Assembly: GCA_900766135.1 (NCBI GenBank)
Contig: CAAFUF010000034.1
Span: forward strand, 216,791-280,790
Source: Paenibacillaceae bacterium
Lineage (GTDB): Bacteria > Bacillota > Bacilli > Paenibacillales > Paenibacillaceae
DNA: 64,000 bases
Direction: 5' to 3'
The stretch's first letter is position 1. Every line of letters begins with the position of its first letter. Below are positions 16,828 through 26,255 of the stretch, in pieces. Made by a program: the position numbers and the translations under genes. The notes under the pieces were generated by a model. The model was not told where the DNA came from and ran no database searches. It saw only the letters and a list, made by a program, of their open reading frames with translations.

Positions 16828-19800
16828 ATGAAATACATTCTTGATTTAATTGCTGATCATATCAACAGAAATCAACTCCAACAAGCATATGACTTAATAA
16901 TTACCCACGAAGAAAAGCTTATCCAAAATGCAGAGTACTGGAATCTAAGAGGGGTAATTTGTTTGAAGGTTGAGGAGTACAATGCCGCAATCTCCTGCCT
17001 TTCTAAAGCGATTGAGCTAGATGACCAAAACGGTGACCTTTATTACAACTATGCATATGCAATGGATAAAATGGGTAGCCAAAGCGACGCTGCACTATAC
17101 TACGGAAAAGCATACAGATACTTAATGGATCCCAATATTAAACATGAATTGGCTCAACTTTATTCAGACAATGAAGCTTTAAAGAACATTTTTATAACAG
17201 CATCCACTGAATCTAAGAGAACTTATATCATTTTGTCATCAAATGTTTGGAGTAATGTATATCAGAGGACGCATCATATTGCAAGGTCTTTGTATAAATT
17301 CGGAAATGAAGTTATGTATGTTGAAAGGAAGAGAACTTTCACATCAGAGCAAGGAAATATACAAATAGCGGATCTTGTAAATTATTCAGCTAATAGCGTT
17401 AAAAAAATTGAAGGCGTTAATGTTTATCAAACATTAGAAATGCTTGATAAATATGGTGACTCAAGTGTAGACAATTATTTGGAATTGGTTCAATACTTAT
17501 TAGACTCGTGTCTTTCACAAAGTAAAGAAGTCGTAATCATCTCTTACTTACCCTCTCAAGCAAATACAATAAAATCTCTTAAAGGTGAATTCTATCATAT
17601 ATATGAATGTGTTGATGATCATTCTGATTTAGAATATTCATTTTGGGGTCATAAAAACGATATTTATTGGGAACAAGACTTAATGGATTCTGCAGATGCA
17701 ATTACCACTACAGCAACAGCTTTATATTTACAACGTAGTGCAATTGAAGGTAGAAATAATGTGTTCTTATCAAGAAATGCTGTAAATGAGTTTGACTTTT
17801 TGGAGCCATCTTCAGGGGAGACCCCGAATGATTTGATCAACATTCCAGAGCCTAGGGTTGTATACGCTGGTGCAATATATGAATGGTTTGATTTTGATTT
17901 ATTTAACAAAGTGGTCGAATCTAACCCTGATAAATCTTTTGTAATAATTGGTTTCGGAAAAACAGAATTAATAAATATGGATTATCCTAATTTATATTTT
18001 TTGGGAGAAAAAAAACATTCTGAATTGAGTCGTTACTTGCAATATATGCAAATCGGAATTATTCCATTTAAAGACGACATTAATTTAATTATTAACTGTG
18101 ATCCTATCAAACAATATGAATATCTTGCATGTAATTTGCCAGTTATAACAACATATATGCCGGAAGCAATCTTAGACAAGGAATATACAATTATTGCAAA
18201 AGGATATAATGAATTCAACAAAGCAATATCAGATTCTTTGATATTAGAAATAGACGGTAATGTTATTGAAAACTTCATTTCAAGAAATAATTGGAATGTG
18301 AGAGCCGCGTTGCTTTCCAATCTCGCTAGTGGAGCAATTGATGCTACAAAATACGTAGAAATAGAAAAAAATAAACTTGAGTATCAACTAGGGAAACTAT
18401 CAACAAACTATAAATCTTCTGTTTTTTTATCACTCCACTCCATTTGTTTAAAGTTCGGAAATGAAAGTAAGTATCAAGAAGGTCTAAAGTTAGCTTATGA
18501 AAATTTTAGAGCTAATAATTTTGTTGATACGCATTACTTGATTTCTTTAATAGAAAAAAAAGACTATGTTCAATTCATACAGGTTTATTCAAAATCCAAA
18601 TTTTTGAGAAGAGAACTATTAGAAGAGCTTAGATATCTGTTGAATATCAAAGATTATAGTAGTATAGCAACTTTAGCATATTTGAGTATAAATGATATAA
18701 AAAAATTTTTTGAAAATATCGAAGATATTAAAAATACTAGCAAACAAAAAGAATATAAATTGTATTTTGAATTTTCTTGTAATCCTAACAGAAAAGCTCT
18801 AGAACATTCTGAAATTGATTATTTGAAAACATCCAATGATTCACCGCTGTATACGTTTTTATTATCACAGATTAATAATGGTGAAACCATATATGTATCT
18901 AATATATTCAATAATTATGATGGTAATAGTTTGAGAATGTTAGAAAAAAGCGGGGTCCATATTGCGGGCTACTGTTCACTAAATTCGAGTATGTCTTCAG
19001 ACAACAGACCTGTGTATTCTTTAAAAGATGTAATTTTAAAAATCAGAAATAATCAAAATGTTAAAATTATTGTGTTAAACGATGCTAACTATGTAAAGCA
19101 AATTCGAATTTTAGCTGAAAATGGCATTAGAGAGTGCGAAGTCGCAGTAGTCTCTAATTCAAAGTTAGAACGTGTAATTATTGATAATGAATTAATGGAA
19201 AAAATAAAATTAAAAAAATATTTAAATACAGTAGTATTCAACAAATTTAATGCAGTTGATTCTAACGTAGAGGCAATGTTGAAGTACATTCCTGAGGATT
19301 ATCGAGATAAATTTGATATACAAGTGATAAAAGGTAGAGATGTGTATTTAACAGAAAATGTTGTTAAAGTTCCTTTAATCGCTTCGGTTACTGTTTCAGG
19401 GTTTTCGACTTTTCTTTACCTTCCTAAATTCACCTATAATATCGAAATAGGACATGGAGGTTTACCTATAAAAGCTTGTGGTTTAATGGACAAGAATGAT
19501 AAGAATTCTGGTGGAAATCAACAAGTTTATAATAATGCTGATGTAATATGTGTTGGATCAAATATGGAGCAAATTGTTAGGAGTTCATTCTATGCAATAC
19601 CAGAGAATAAATATAGAATAACTGGATTGGCAAGAAATGACATGTTGCAACTTACTGATGGAAAAACAAACTTAGAAAAGCTCCTACAGATAAATTTAGC
19701 TAATAAAAAAATTGTATTCAATATGCCTACATTTCACATGGATGAAAAAAACAATAGAATCGAAGGTGATCGAGATCTTATTGACAGTTTCCCTATTTCA

Positions 19801-20343
19801 GGTTTTGACTATGAGAAGTTTAATGCTTTCTTAAGCGATAACAACATGATTTGTGTATCAAAGGTTCATCATGGAGAAGAAAAAACGATTAGTAGCAAAA
19901 CCAAAAATCGTTCTTATAGTAACTTGTTCTTCATTAGCAATGAAACCTTAGAGGTCAATAAATTAGATCTTTATGAGATTTTGAATGCTGCTGATATTCT
20001 AATTACAGATTATTCTACTGTGTATAATGATTTTTTATTTATGGACAAACCTATAGTATTTGTGAATACTGACATTGAAGATTATAGAGAACAAAGAGGG
20101 TTGGCGTTAGAACCGTATGAATTTTGGACTGCAGGCCCTAAGGTGAATAAGCAAGACCAATTACACAAAGAACTTGAAAATTGTAGCCTTGATAAAAATT
20201 ATTATAAAAGTGAAAGAGAAAAGTTGCTTCCCTTATTTTTCAAGCATAACGATGCAAGTTCTACCCAACGAACTTGGGACGTTATAAATCAGGCTTTCAA
20301 TTTACTGAAAGCTGAAAATAATGAAAATTATTTAAAGGAGTAA
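16828..20343 (+). CDS. Giant TPR - glycosyltransferase - CDP-glycerol glycerophosphotransferase fusion
   Basis: 1171 residues in one frame. Residues about 1-125 are TPR repeats (YWNLRGVICLKVEEYNAAIS). Residues about 130-500 resemble TuaH-like GT-B glycosyltransferases (NVWSNVYQRTHHIARSLYKF; YECVDDHSDLEY; VYAGAIYEWFDF). A poorly recognisable linker follows (about 510-800). Residues about 800-1160 are a TagF/TagB-type transferase with HGGLPIK (His876), GLARNDML, MPTFHMD, KVHHGE (His1014/1015) and TDYSTVYND (1060-1068). Both catalytic-type His positions are present. Base composition is strongly AT-rich compared with the flagellar genes. A protein that both adds a sugar and attaches glycerol-phosphate is a reasonable reading; the acceptor is unknown. 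Confidence 0.82.
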   Translation: MKYILDLIADHINRNQLQQAYDLIITHEEKLIQNAEYWNLRGVICLKVEEYNAAISCLSKAIELDDQNGDLYYNYAYAMDKMGSQSDAALYYGKAYRYLMDPNIKHELAQLYSDNEALKNIFITASTESKRTYIILSSNVWSNVYQRTHHIARSLYKFGNEVMYVERKRTFTSEQGNIQIADLVNYSANSVKKIEGVNVYQTLEMLDKYGDSSVDNYLELVQYLLDSCLSQSKEVVIISYLPSQANTIKSLKGEFYHIYECVDDHSDLEYSFWGHKNDIYWEQDLMDSADAITTTATALYLQRSAIEGRNNVFLSRNAVNEFDFLEPSSGETPNDLINIPEPRVVYAGAIYEWFDFDLFNKVVESNPDKSFVIIGFGKTELINMDYPNLYFLGEKKHSELSRYLQYMQIGIIPFKDDINLIINCDPIKQYEYLACNLPVITTYMPEAILDKEYTIIAKGYNEFNKAISDSLILEIDGNVIENFISRNNWNVRAALLSNLASGAIDATKYVEIEKNKLEYQLGKLSTNYKSSVFLSLHSICLKFGNESKYQEGLKLAYENFRANNFVDTHYLISLIEKKDYVQFIQVYSKSKFLRRELLEELRYLLNIKDYSSIATLAYLSINDIKKFFENIEDIKNTSKQKEYKLYFEFSCNPNRKALEHSEIDYLKTSNDSPLYTFLLSQINNGETIYVSNIFNNYDGNSLRMLEKSGVHIAGYCSLNSSMSSDNRPVYSLKDVILKIRNNQNVKIIVLNDANYVKQIRILAENGIRECEVAVVSNSKLERVIIDNELMEKIKLKKYLNTVVFNKFNAVDSNVEAMLKYIPEDYRDKFDIQVIKGRDVYLTENVVKVPLIASVTVSGFSTFLYLPKFTYNIEIGHGGLPIKACGLMDKNDKNSGGNQQVYNNADVICVGSNMEQIVRSSFYAIPENKYRITGLARNDMLQLTDGKTNLEKLLQINLANKKIVFNMPTFHMDEKNNRIEGDRDLIDSFPISGFDYEKFNAFLSDNNMICVSKVHHGEEKTISSKTKNRSYSNLFFISNETLEVNKLDLYEILNAADILITDYSTVYNDFLFMDKPIVFVNTDIEDYREQRGLALEPYEFWTAGPKVNKQDQLHKELENCSLDKNYYKSEREKLLPLFFKHNDASSTQRTWDVINQAFNLLKAENNENYLKE

Positions 20344-20347
20344 AAGA

Positions 20348-21889
20348 ATGTGCGGAATACTGTTTGCGAATAATTTTGTAAATGTAGATACACGTGAATT
20401 CAAATATGCTTTGAAATTAATGGAACATAGAGGCCCGGATGCACCTCTTGGATTTTATGGTAATGAAAATATAATGATGGGACATAATCGTTTAAGTATC
20501 GTCGATCTGTATGATAGGAGCAACCAGCCGCTATTTTCTGACGACAGAAGATATGCAATTATATTTAATGGTGAGATCTATAACTATAAAGAACTATCAA
20601 AAAAATATAATATAAAAATGAGAACTAACTCGGACACTGAATTGCTACTTAAGTTATATATAAAATTCGGTGCCACGATGTTGAATTGGCTGAACGGAAT
20701 GTTCGCTTTTATAATTCTTGATACTGAAAAAAGAAAGTATTTTGTGGCACGTGATCGCCTTGGAGTAAAACCATTATATTACCATGCAGTGGGCGATAAT
20801 TATATTTTTAGCTCAGAAATCCCACCGATACTACATCTAATAAAAAAATATACATTAGACGATGTAGCTATTAGACAATACAAAAAAATGAGGAATTTTT
20901 TTAACAATAGAACGATCTATCACGAAATCAAAGAATTCCCCCCAGGTTTTTATATGGAAGGTAACGTCTTGCATCGTTATTGGAAAAATGATTACTCAGA
21001 AAAACAGGCCCCTTCTGATGAGGAACTAAAGTTTTTAATTGAAACCTCTGTGAATTATCGTAAAGTTGCTGATGTAAAAATAGGAAGTTATTTGAGTGGT
21101 GGATTAGATAGTACTATTATTACAGGACTTACTGGAGAGCAACATACCTGGACAGTAGGTTTTAGAGATATGAATGAATTTTATTGGTCACAATTGGCGG
21201 CAAATCATTTTAACACTGAACACCATTCCATAGAAATGGATAGTATTAATTTTTTTGATTTATCCAAAAAGTTAATATTAAGAAAGAAGGAGCTTCTTTC
21301 AGTACCAAATGAAGTGCTTTTATACTTTATGACTAGTCAAGTTAAGAAAGAGAACACTGTTGTCATGAGTGGAGAGGGAGCAGACGAACTGTTTTTTGGA
21401 TATGACAGAATCTTTAAATGGGCAAACAATACCAAAAAGTGGAATATAGAAGAATTTTGCGCATTATACACGTACGGTTCACAACAGGATTTTGAAATAG
21501 TTGAAGATGCTATACAACCTTTCCTTGAATGGGGAGAGCCTGAAAAAATAGTAGCAGCATTTTTTCAAGAAGCACATTTGAGAGGCTTATTAAAAAGACT
21601 AGACAACGCTACTATGCTAAATTCAGTGGAGGCTAGGTCTCCTTTTTTAGATTATCGTCTTGTTGAACGGTTGTCGGGAGTTTCTTATGAATACAAAACG
21701 AAAGATGGAATTGTTAAAGCTCCGTTAAAGAGGGTTTTTAAAGATATTATTCCAATTGAGATCATCGAAAGAAAGAAGGTGGGGTTCCCAGTTCCATTGG
21801 AGCAAATTTTTGATGAAACCTTCGAGGGTGATAGTTATTTTGATAAGTGGTTTAATTTTAATTTGAAAATATTAGGAGAGACATTATGA
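20348..21889 (+). CDS. Asparagine synthetase B-like glutamine amidotransferase
   Basis: The AsnB family moves the amide nitrogen of glutamine to an ATP-activated carboxylate. The N-terminal class II glutaminase starts MCGIL with the Cys2 nucleophile, then RGPDAP, NGEIYNY and SDTE. The synthetase half has the PP-loop SGGLDST (residues 250-256), SGEGADELFFGYDR and the C-terminal RSPFLDYRLVE and RKKVGFPVP motifs. At 513 residues it is shorter than housekeeping AsnB (about 610-640). Set among sugar-transfer genes, such paralogues usually amidate a sugar acid or other glycan carboxylate; that role is inferred. Its stop overlaps the next start (ATGA), implying coupling to the cytidylyltransferase. 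Confidence 0.86.
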   Translation: MCGILFANNFVNVDTREFKYALKLMEHRGPDAPLGFYGNENIMMGHNRLSIVDLYDRSNQPLFSDDRRYAIIFNGEIYNYKELSKKYNIKMRTNSDTELLLKLYIKFGATMLNWLNGMFAFIILDTEKRKYFVARDRLGVKPLYYHAVGDNYIFSSEIPPILHLIKKYTLDDVAIRQYKKMRNFFNNRTIYHEIKEFPPGFYMEGNVLHRYWKNDYSEKQAPSDEELKFLIETSVNYRKVADVKIGSYLSGGLDSTIITGLTGEQHTWTVGFRDMNEFYWSQLAANHFNTEHHSIEMDSINFFDLSKKLILRKKELLSVPNEVLLYFMTSQVKKENTVVMSGEGADELFFGYDRIFKWANNTKKWNIEEFCALYTYGSQQDFEIVEDAIQPFLEWGEPEKIVAAFFQEAHLRGLLKRLDNATMLNSVEARSPFLDYRLVERLSGVSYEYKTKDGIVKAPLKRVFKDIIPIEIIERKKVGFPVPLEQIFDETFEGDSYFDKWFNFNLKILGETL

Positions 21890-22299
21890 TTATTGGATAT
21901 ACAACAGGTGTATTTGATTTGTTTCATATAGGACATTTGAATCTTTTGAAAAATGCGAAGTCTATGTGTGATCGCTTAGTAGTAGGCGTAACTACAGATG
22001 AGTTAGTCTCATATAAGCTGAAAAAGTCAGTTATTCCTTTTTCTGAGAGAGTAGAAATTGTAAGAAGTATTAAATATGTGGATGCGGTTATCCCACAAGA
22101 AACCATGGATAAGTTTGAGCAATGGGAAAAATTGAAATTTGATGTGATGTTTGTTGGTGATGATTGGTTTCAAAGTGATAAGTGGAAATTATATGAGAAT
22201 CAATTTAATGATGTAGGAGTTAAGATTATTTATTTCCCTTATACAAAAGGGATATCCTCAACATTACTTAATGAAACTCTGATAAACCTCAGAAAATAA
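21886..22299 (+). CDS. TagD-like cytidylyltransferase, second copy
   Basis: A 137-residue nucleotidyltransferase with TGVFDLFHIGH (residues about 6-16), FVGDDW near 87 and a C-terminal KGISSTLLNE, which replaces the RTxGISTT of standard TagD. It is clearly different from the copy at 11407-11796, so it may use another alcohol phosphate or serve a different polymer. It is translationally coupled to the AsnB-like gene and lies after the giant TagF-like fusion, whose donor it could make. The substrate (glycerol-3-phosphate or a relative) is not proven by the sequence. Confidence 0.85.
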   Translation: MIIGYTTGVFDLFHIGHLNLLKNAKSMCDRLVVGVTTDELVSYKLKKSVIPFSERVEIVRSIKYVDAVIPQETMDKFEQWEKLKFDVMFVGDDWFQSDKWKLYENQFNDVGVKIIYFPYTKGISSTLLNETLINLRK

Positions 22300-22338
22300 C
22301 AATTAAATTGTTCGGGATTATTAGGAGTGGGGTAAACT

Positions 22339-23826
22339 ATGTCCATAACAAATGATTTGCATGAAGTGTTAAATTTAATGATGCTTGCAGTTCAAGAGAT
22401 TTCTAATAAAGATCAATCGAAAGATGAACTTATTAATACTCTTATAGATGGATATGTATTTATAAGTAAAGAATTAGCGTTGAAAAAATTAAGGGTAGAT
22501 GAATTGGAAATAATAGAGAAATTAGAGAGCACATTGGTTTCAATTGTCGAATATTTTAATTCGGGTGAAAATCATCAAGGAGAATATATAATAGAAAATA
22601 ATCTCCATTCATTGTTTAATGAATGGAGAGAGATTGCGGCACGTTACTTGCGTTACAAGGTAGTCATTTGTGGGATTAATAACTATTCCCCTAAATTCCA
22701 TCAATTAATGGATGACAATGAATTTGAAGTGATTGGATACTTAAATATTCCTGAAGTTGAGTTGGAAGAAGTAGCTATAAACAGTACTCCTATAATTTCT
22801 CTTGAAGATATTATGGAGGGTCATTTTGATTATATTATTGTAATCTCTGAGCATTATGATGCTATAGCCAATATGCTTTGTCGCTACATTGATCCAGGAA
22901 AAATCATCAATTACATGAGATTTGCTATAGAATATTCATCATTATATAATGAGCTTTTCGCTAATGATTATGAATTCAGTTTTGTATATAAAAACTTGGA
23001 AAAAGCTATGCAACAAAATGATATAGATGTAATTATTACCGGGATGTCATATCCATTAAAAGGACTTATTACTGACTTATTAGTGAAAAAGTCCGTAAAA
23101 TTATGTTGGGCTTCTCAAGATTTATATTATAATTACCAGCTAATTAAAAGAGCATTGGGTCAAAACGAAAATTTTAGATATTGTATCATTGGTATGGCCT
23201 ATTATACATTTGATATTGATTTATCCCAACTTAAAAGTCAAACTTATTTAATAGACAAAATTTATTACCCATTATTAAATGATTCTCATCATTATATGCC
23301 TTCTGGAACCTACATTCGACAACCTGGGATAGAAGCAATTGATCAAAGGATGAGTCTGCCACATCCTTTTAATAGTACAGAGTTAATTAAGTCCTTCACA
23401 ACTTCTATTGGGTTATTGCAAGATGATGAGTTGATAGATTCTATATGGAACAAATGCGAAAATGTACCTCTTGAATGGTTGGGGAAAAGAAGGGCGCTTC
23501 AACATAGTAGACATGATTACCCAGAAACAAGAAAAGAAAATATAGAAATTTTCAAATCCTTATTATCCTTGCTAAAAGAAAAAAATATTGAACCTATTAT
23601 TGTAGTTTTTCCAACATCTGAGCTGTATCGACCTTTTCAAAATCCTGACACAAAAAAAAGGTTTTATGAAATTATGAATCAAATAAAAACTGAATATCTA
23701 TTTAGCCTACATGATTTTTTCGATAGTGAATTATTTGTGCAGTCTGACTTTGCAGATGCTGATCATTTGAATAAAAAAGGTGCTTATAAAATGACAAGTC
23801 TTATTAATAGCACTGTTTTCAAATAA
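22339..23826 (+). CDS. SGNH-hydrolase-like protein of the glycan island
   Basis: I do not recognise a named family for the whole 495 residues. Residues about 1-105 are helical and charged. Residues about 110-200 look like a Rossmann-type half (VVICGINNY; DYIIVISEHY), as in sugar-binding or nucleotide-binding domains. From about 225 there is an SGNH/DltD-like pattern: GMSYPLKG (Ser237) as block I, a beta-strand IEPIIVVFPTSE, and DADHLNKKG with Asp473 and His476 near the C-terminus. That suggests acyl transfer or removal on a glycan. No signal peptide or membrane segment is visible, so it would act in the cytoplasm. Last gene of the AT-rich operon. Confidence 0.6.
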   Translation: MSITNDLHEVLNLMMLAVQEISNKDQSKDELINTLIDGYVFISKELALKKLRVDELEIIEKLESTLVSIVEYFNSGENHQGEYIIENNLHSLFNEWREIAARYLRYKVVICGINNYSPKFHQLMDDNEFEVIGYLNIPEVELEEVAINSTPIISLEDIMEGHFDYIIVISEHYDAIANMLCRYIDPGKIINYMRFAIEYSSLYNELFANDYEFSFVYKNLEKAMQQNDIDVIITGMSYPLKGLITDLLVKKSVKLCWASQDLYYNYQLIKRALGQNENFRYCIIGMAYYTFDIDLSQLKSQTYLIDKIYYPLLNDSHHYMPSGTYIRQPGIEAIDQRMSLPHPFNSTELIKSFTTSIGLLQDDELIDSIWNKCENVPLEWLGKRRALQHSRHDYPETRKENIEIFKSLLSLLKEKNIEPIIVVFPTSELYRPFQNPDTKKRFYEIMNQIKTEYLFSLHDFFDSELFVQSDFADADHLNKKGAYKMTSLINSTVFK

Positions 23827-23910
23827 AAACCTGGGTGATAATAAGGGTTTTGTTGATTACTTGAGTGCTGAAAGTGAAACATTGATTTGCTACTAGGTAC
23901 CTTGACCAGT

Positions 23911-24090
23911 TTAATTTACAGGATACAAGTGTTTTAATTTGCCCCGTGCCTGCTCCGTGATAAACCGCCATTCGCTGGATTTCTGAATTCGGTTGCATTC
24001 CGTTTCCCAAGCTGATACCTCGACTTGTAGTTCTTCGATAGAGGCAATATTGTAGCCTACATTGAGAAGTAACACGTACAGACCAGAATG
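23911..24090 (-). pseudogene. Remnant of an IS630-type transposase (C-terminal end only)
   Basis: On the minus strand, ending at a TAA at 23913-23911, the frame reads IASIEELQVEVSAWETECNR followed by IQKSSEWRFITEQARGKLKH and LYPVN. This is the typical end of IS630-family DDE transposases (the W-x-F-T-T-E-x-A-R-x-K-L-x-x-LYP pattern). The frame loses resemblance above about 24080 and no N-terminal or catalytic part exists. The rest of the 462-base gap (23827-24288) holds only a weak AAAACCT...AGGGTTTT hairpin after the SGNH-like gene and the ribosome site of the next gene. The remnant marks past mobile-element activity in the island. Confidence 0.72.
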
Positions 24091-24288
24091 TTAATTTGCG
24101 GGCAATCGAATTAGTTGGATAGGAATTTGCCTAGCTATGACGCGCCATAAACTCGACTATATGATTTCAAGTATTAAAGTATTAAGCAATTTATAGAGAC
24201 TATGAGGATGGGGGAGTCTTAGCAGGGGGAATTTACTGGTATTGTGGGGTTGATCATCGATCAAGCTCAAAGGAAAAGGGGGATAATA

Positions 24289-25032
24289 ATGGGTGTATCT
24301 GCAGCAATGATTATTAAAGATTCGGAGCGTTGTATTGAACGATGTCTGGACAGCATCTTAACAGCTGTAGATGAAATTATAGTTGTAGATACAGGCTCAA
24401 CCGATAGGACAGTAGGGATTTTGGAAACATATTCTAGAAGGTATGGTCATGTGAAACTACATCACTTCAAGTGGACCAATGATTTTTCCGCAGCAAGAAA
24501 TTTCTCATTGTCGAAAGTTACCAAGGATTGGGTTTTTGTCGTTGACTCGGATGACGTACTCCCAGCTGAAGATCACGGGAAAATCCGGGAGTACACTAAT
24601 CGGATGGATGAGCAGGGCAAGAAGTGTGTTTTTGATATTATTTACGACAATACCGTTGACGGTAAAATTGTTGAAACCATCCCTGTTGGCTATGTAAGAT
24701 TATTTCCAAGCTCATTACGGTTTCAAGATAAAATCCATGAGCAAATCGTGTACTATCCGCTAGAGCGAATCCAGAGCGATATACATCTCCTACATGACGG
24801 GTATGACTTTAATCAAATAGACCTTAGAGTCAAAAAAAAACGTAACATTGATCTTTTAATCCAAAGCTTGCAGGAAGATCAAGAGAATGCTAGGTTATGG
24901 ATGCATCTAGGACGAGAAATGATCGGGTTGGATAACGACAAAGCAACTAGATATCTGAATATTGCGGAATCGAAAGCGAAAAGCCCAGAAATGCTGGAGT
25001 GGATTAGAAAGTCAAAATTAGAGATGAGTTGA
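24289..25032 (+). CDS. Family-2 glycosyltransferase, short form
   Basis: A 247-residue SunS/TPR-glycosyltransferase-like enzyme: SAAMIIKDSERCIERCLDSI, VDTGSTDRTVG, FSAARNFSLSKV and the DxD-type site VVDSDDVLP, then IHEQIVYYPLERI. The C-terminus keeps only about one TPR-like unit (LWMHLGREMIGLDNDKATRY). The ATG at 24289 is chosen because AGGGGG lies 7 bases upstream. It is 7 bases before the next, related gene, which looks like a diverged duplicate. Confidence 0.84.
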   Translation: MGVSAAMIIKDSERCIERCLDSILTAVDEIIVVDTGSTDRTVGILETYSRRYGHVKLHHFKWTNDFSAARNFSLSKVTKDWVFVVDSDDVLPAEDHGKIREYTNRMDEQGKKCVFDIIYDNTVDGKIVETIPVGYVRLFPSSLRFQDKIHEQIVYYPLERIQSDIHLLHDGYDFNQIDLRVKKKRNIDLLIQSLQEDQENARLWMHLGREMIGLDNDKATRYLNIAESKAKSPEMLEWIRKSKLEMS

Positions 25033-25039
25033 GGATGCT

Positions 25040-26116
25040 ATGGAGCCGACTGTTTCTTTGGTAATGATCGCAAAAAATGAAGAAGCTGTGCTTCGTCGAT
25101 GTCTCGATAGTGTAGCTATGTACGTGGATGATATCGTAATCGTTGATACCGGGTCCACTGATAATACTAAAGATATTGCCAGGGAATATGGGGCCCGGGT
25201 GTTTGATTTTGAGTGGGTTCAGGACTTTTCGGCGGCTCGCAACTTTGCTTTGTCGAAGGCTTCAAGCGACTGGAGTTTAGTCTTGGATGCGGATGAGTAT
25301 ATTACGAACGATTGCGGAGAAGCCATTCGTGAGTTTATTGGTTCAAAAACTGCAATCGGCAAGGTGAAGAGAATCGACAAGTTTCTGGCAGAGGACGGGG
25401 ACAACTACGAGCAGATCTACATTTCGAGACTTTTTCCAACGTCCTGTAGATATAGCGGAAGAATTCACGAGCAGATCGAATCGGGCCTCCCAAGATATAA
25501 AGTAGACATCGAAATTATGCATGATGGATATTACGGACAGACAAAAAGCGACAGAAACATCCCAATTTTGCAAAGTGTCATAGCGGAAAATCCCTCGGAT
25601 CCGTACTACCACTATCAAATAGCTAAAGAGTATCGGGGACTTGAGAAGCATTCTTTATTTTATGAACATCTTAAAACGGCCTATGGTTTAATTCATCGTT
25701 CGGAAGGATACGCTCCAAATATCATTGTAAATTATTTATATGCAATGATCGCTTCGGGAAACTTGGAGAATGGCCTCGATGTCATTGAGGGGGAGCGTGA
25801 ATTTCTGTGGGAATATCCCGATTTCTTTTTTACCGCAGGGTTGTATCTGCTGGAGCTTATTTCAGGTGATCCAGATCGATTCGGCGAGTTGCTTCCTCTG
25901 ATTGAAAGGTACTACCAGCGAGCTCTTGAAATTGGAGATAGTGATCTAGAAGGAAGCGTGCGGGGAACTGGGAGCTTTGCGGCATACCATAACCTGGGTG
26001 TTTTTTACGAGGTAACAGGAGATATTAACAAGGCAGTGCAGTCCTATAAGAAAGCTGCTGCGATGAATTATCAACCTTCTATTGCACGCTTGGACCAACT
26101 AAAAAGTAAGTCCTAA
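25040..26116 (+). CDS. Family-2 glycosyltransferase with TPR tail
   Basis: 358 residues. The GT2 domain shows LVMIAKNEEAVLRRCLDSVA, VDTGSTDNTKDIA, FSAARNFALSKA, the DxD-type LDADEY and RIHEQIESGLPRY. The C-terminal third has TPR-like helices (YYHYQIAKEYRGLEKHSLFY; YHNLGVFYEVTGDINKAVQS). It overlaps in design with the genes at 9387 and 24289, so the island holds three related enzymes that may add successive sugars to one carrier. Last gene of the island before cspA. Confidence 0.86.
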   Translation: MEPTVSLVMIAKNEEAVLRRCLDSVAMYVDDIVIVDTGSTDNTKDIAREYGARVFDFEWVQDFSAARNFALSKASSDWSLVLDADEYITNDCGEAIREFIGSKTAIGKVKRIDKFLAEDGDNYEQIYISRLFPTSCRYSGRIHEQIESGLPRYKVDIEIMHDGYYGQTKSDRNIPILQSVIAENPSDPYYHYQIAKEYRGLEKHSLFYEHLKTAYGLIHRSEGYAPNIIVNYLYAMIASGNLENGLDVIEGEREFLWEYPDFFFTAGLYLLELISGDPDRFGELLPLIERYYQRALEIGDSDLEGSVRGTGSFAAYHNLGVFYEVTGDINKAVQSYKKAAAMNYQPSIARLDQLKSKS

Positions 26117-26255
26117 TTTTTCGAAACTGTTTGTTTCACGCCCATCCCTTCCCGGGTAATAAAGGTTAAGTGTGACTCCATTTCCACTACAGCTCCCTGA
26201 CTATATTCCGACAAATATTTACAAATTCCTTACAATAAAACCTTTTCTTTGGTAA

